Shown here: positions 14,588 to 16,557 of the stretch, in pieces
Numbering within the stretch: the first letter of the stretch is position 1
Layout: the number at the start of each line of letters is the position of its first letter
DNA from: Gemmataceae bacterium
GTDB lineage: Bacteria > Planctomycetota > Planctomycetia > Gemmatales > Gemmataceae
Assembly: GCA_017853285.1 (NCBI GenBank)
Contig: JAFMJU010000017.1
Span: 1 to 16,557, forward strand
Length of the DNA stretch: 16,557 nucleotides
Direction of reading: 5' to 3'
Notes under the pieces: generated by a model
The model's input: the letters and a program-made list of their open reading frames with translations, nothing else
Databases searched by the model: none
Told to the model about the DNA's origin: nothing
Translations under genes and position numbers: made by a program

Positions 14588-16000
14588 GTGACGCCCAAGG
14601 AAGCCATCGCGTTTGTCCGCCGGGAGGCGGTTGTCGCGGTGGATCTTCGTTTCATGGATTTTCCGGGTGCCTGGAAGCATTTCACAGTTCCCGCAGACGC
14701 CCTGACCGAATCCGCATTCGAAGACGGGTTTGGCTTTGACGCCTCCAGTGTCCGTGGTTGGCAAGGTATCAACGAGTCGGACATGCTGGTGGTCCCAGTG
14801 GCCGACACCAGCTTCATTGATCCGTTTGCCCGCGAAAAAACCATGGTCATGCTGTGCAGTATTCTCGACCCCCTAACCCGGGAAGACTACACGCGGGACC
14901 CGCGGAATGTGGCCAAAAAGGCCGAAATGTACATGCGGTCGACAGGAATCGCCGATCAAGCCAATTTTGGCCCAGAAATCGAGTTTTTTGTTTTTGATGG
15001 CGTTCGATTCGACCAAACCCAGCACTCCGGTTTCTACTTCATCGACAGCTCTGAAGGCCAATGGACCACTGGGAGAAAAGAGAAGCCCAATCTTGGGAAC
15101 AAAATCCGCCATCGCGAGGGGTATTTCCCCTGTCCTCCCGTGGACCAACTGCACGACATCCGGTCTGAAATGATGCGTTTGATGGTGGAGTCCGGTTTGA
15201 AGGTGGAAGGCCACCACCATGAGGTGGCAAGCGGTGGGCAGGGCGAGATTGATTTGAGATTTGGTCCGCTCGTGCAAATGGCGGACAATGTTCTGAAATA
15301 CAAATATATCGTCAGAAATGTTGCCTATAAGAATGGTAAAACGGCCACCTTCATGCCCAAACCCCTGTTTCAGGACAACGGGGCTGGAATGCATGTCCAT
15401 GTTTCCCTTTGGCGTGAAGGGGCCAACCTTTTTGCCGGATCCGGCTATGCGGGCCTGAGTGAAACAGGGCTTTTCGCCATTGGGGGATTGTTGCGGCATG
15501 GAAAAGCCTTGGCGGCGATCACCAACCCGACCACCAACAGCTACAAACGATTAGTCCCTGGCTTTGATGCACCCACAACCTATAGCTACTCCAGCCGGAA
15601 TCGCTCCGCGGCCATCCGCATTCCCGTTTATTCCTCAAGGCCTCAGGCCAGACGCCTCGAATTCCGCTGCCCTGATGGTTCGTGCAATCCTTACCTGGCT
15701 TTTTCAGCCATGCTCATGGCCATGCTGGACGGGATTCGCAACAAAATCCAACCGGGTGAACCCCTAGACCGCAACATTTACGATTTGGAACCCGAGGAGT
15801 TGACCGGCATGCCGTCCACTCCCCGATCGCTGGAGGAGGCCCTGGACGCGCTGGAGCGCGACCACGAATTCCTGCTTCAGGGTGATGTGTTCACCAAGGA
15901 CGTCCTCGAAACATGGATCCGGTACAAGCGGGAGTTCGAAGTGGAGGCGGTGCGAACACGCCCGCACCCCTACGAGTTCGCCTTGTACTATGATGCTTGA
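14588..16000 (+). CDS. glnA: Glutamine synthetase, type I
   Basis: Makes glutamine from glutamate, ammonium and ATP as a cytoplasmic dodecamer; the main ammonium-assimilation enzyme. The protein is 470 residues, the usual type I length. Signatures in order: 'FGFDASSVRGWQGINESDM' (active-site Asp loop), 'ANFGPEIEFFVFD' (metal-binding Glu residues), 'GGQGEIDLRF', 'NGAGMHVHVSLW' (His), 'NPTTNSYKRLVPGFDAP', 'RNRSAAIRIP' and 'RRLEFRCPDGSCNPYLAFSA'. Tyr398 in 'RNIYDLEPEEL' aligns with the adenylylation site of E. coli GlnA (Tyr397), so the enzyme looks like the I-beta, AMP-regulated class; the adenylyltransferase is not in the window. The GTG start fits the ribosome site at 14575-14580. A type III glutamine synthetase follows 79 bp downstream on the same strand. 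Confidence 0.96.
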   Translation: MTPKEAIAFVRREAVVAVDLRFMDFPGAWKHFTVPADALTESAFEDGFGFDASSVRGWQGINESDMLVVPVADTSFIDPFAREKTMVMLCSILDPLTREDYTRDPRNVAKKAEMYMRSTGIADQANFGPEIEFFVFDGVRFDQTQHSGFYFIDSSEGQWTTGRKEKPNLGNKIRHREGYFPCPPVDQLHDIRSEMMRLMVESGLKVEGHHHEVASGGQGEIDLRFGPLVQMADNVLKYKYIVRNVAYKNGKTATFMPKPLFQDNGAGMHVHVSLWREGANLFAGSGYAGLSETGLFAIGGLLRHGKALAAITNPTTNSYKRLVPGFDAPTTYSYSSRNRSAAIRIPVYSSRPQARRLEFRCPDGSCNPYLAFSAMLMAMLDGIRNKIQPGEPLDRNIYDLEPEELTGMPSTPRSLEEALDALERDHEFLLQGDVFTKDVLETWIRYKREFEVEAVRTRPHPYEFALYYDA

Positions 16001-16079
16001 AACCTCTCCACCGGGTCGGGCAGGATGTCCGGGCCGTTTTTCTGTTCGCAAGGACGCGGTATCATCACGAGGTTCCGGT

Positions 16080-16557
16080 ATGGCTTCTGTTCGTCAGGCC
16101 GCGCTGCAGGCAATCACCAACTCGCAGCAAGAATTGAACCGGATCGACTTCAAGAAAAATGTCTTGAAGGATATGTTCGGCAAGCATGTTTTTAACGAGG
16201 AAGTCCAGCGCGAGTTGCTTTCCAAACCTATTTTCAAGGCCCTTCAGCGCACCATCAAGAACGCCGAGCCCCTCGACCCCGATATCGCCGACGCTGTCGC
16301 GAGCGCCATGATGTCCTGGGCAATTGAAAAGGGGGCCACCCACTACACCCACCTTTTCCAACCCATGACCGGGCTCACGGCCGAGAAGCACGACAGTTTC
16401 ATTGTTCCCACCGATGATGGCAAGGCGATCGTCGAGTTTTCCGGCAAGGAACTGGTGCGCGGCGAACCGGATGCCAGTTCTTTCCCTTCGGGCGGTATTC
16501 GCGCCACTTTCGAGGCCCGGGGTTACACGGCTTGGGATCCAACCAGCCCGGCTTTCA
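16080..16557 (+). CDS. glnN: Glutamine synthetase, type III (5' part, cut by window end)
   Basis: The frame is open from ATG 16080 to the window end (159 codons; type III enzymes are about 700-730 residues). The N-terminal type III signature is clear: 'FGKHVFNEEVQRELLSKPIF', 'WAIEKGATHYTHLFQPMTGL', 'TAEKHDSFIVP', 'FSGKELVRGEPDASSFPSGG' and 'ARGYTAWDPTSPAF', which covers the early active-site loop. It catalyses the same reaction as GlnA but belongs to a separate family with a different hexamer-pair assembly. GAGG (16069-16072) lies 7 bases before the ATG. The 79-bp gap to glnA has no clear terminator hairpin, so co-transcription is possible. Confidence 0.93.
   Translation, partial: MASVRQAALQAITNSQQELNRIDFKKNVLKDMFGKHVFNEEVQRELLSKPIFKALQRTIKNAEPLDPDIADAVASAMMSWAIEKGATHYTHLFQPMTGLTAEKHDSFIVPTDDGKAIVEFSGKELVRGEPDASSFPSGGIRATFEARGYTAWDPTSPAF

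Noticed and set aside
16037..16065. A TATCAT box with an upstream TTTTTC as a separate glnN promoter
   Set aside because: The -35 match is poor and transcription would begin at or after the ribosome binding site.

Overview
The window is high-GC bacterial chromosome with densely packed genes. It most likely comes from a planctomycete, and probably a relative of Gemmata. This is inferred from gene content. One protein starts with the short 'RLVYADWLEE...RAEFIRLQ' domain (TIGR02996) that is greatly expanded in Gemmataceae. A SpoVG protein carries an embedded zinc ribbon. There is a large secreted alpha-2-macroglobulin and a hybrid Ser/Thr-His kinase. I saw no rRNA, tRNA, CRISPR array, insertion sequence or phage gene.

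Layout from left to right. (1) The 3' end of an unrecognised gene overlaps, through ATGA, an HTTM membrane protein (vitamin K gamma-carboxylase-like fold). (2) A convergent threonine synthase gene (thrC) follows, divergent from ispE (isoprenoid precursor synthesis). (3) ispE is followed by spoVG, a pairing close to the Bacillus ispE-purR-yabJ-spoVG neighbourhood, and then by a clear intrinsic terminator. (4) A two-gene signalling operon joined by ATGA: a Ser/Thr kinase-PAS-histidine kinase fusion and a receiver-SpoIIE/PP2C phosphatase. (5) A 1774-residue secreted alpha-2-macroglobulin with an intact CFEQ thioester, a Met-rich candidate bait segment and a GspG-like 'GPDGKxGTxDDI' insertion. (6) A convergent TIGR02996 + leucine-rich-repeat gene. 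(7) Two unrelated-type glutamine synthetases in tandem: a complete type I (glnA) and the first 159 codons of a type III (glnN), cut by the window end.

Functional links. The two signalling proteins probably act together: the histidine kinase half should phosphorylate the receiver, which should control the phosphatase, while the Ser/Thr kinase half could phosphorylate the same protein target that the phosphatase dephosphorylates. The tandem glutamine synthetases form an ammonium-assimilation locus. The alpha-2-macroglobulin is presumably an envelope protease trap. The remaining genes are housekeeping and are not obviously tied to these systems. The most unusual parts are the hybrid kinase/phosphatase pair and the domain arrangement of the macroglobulin just before its thioester half.
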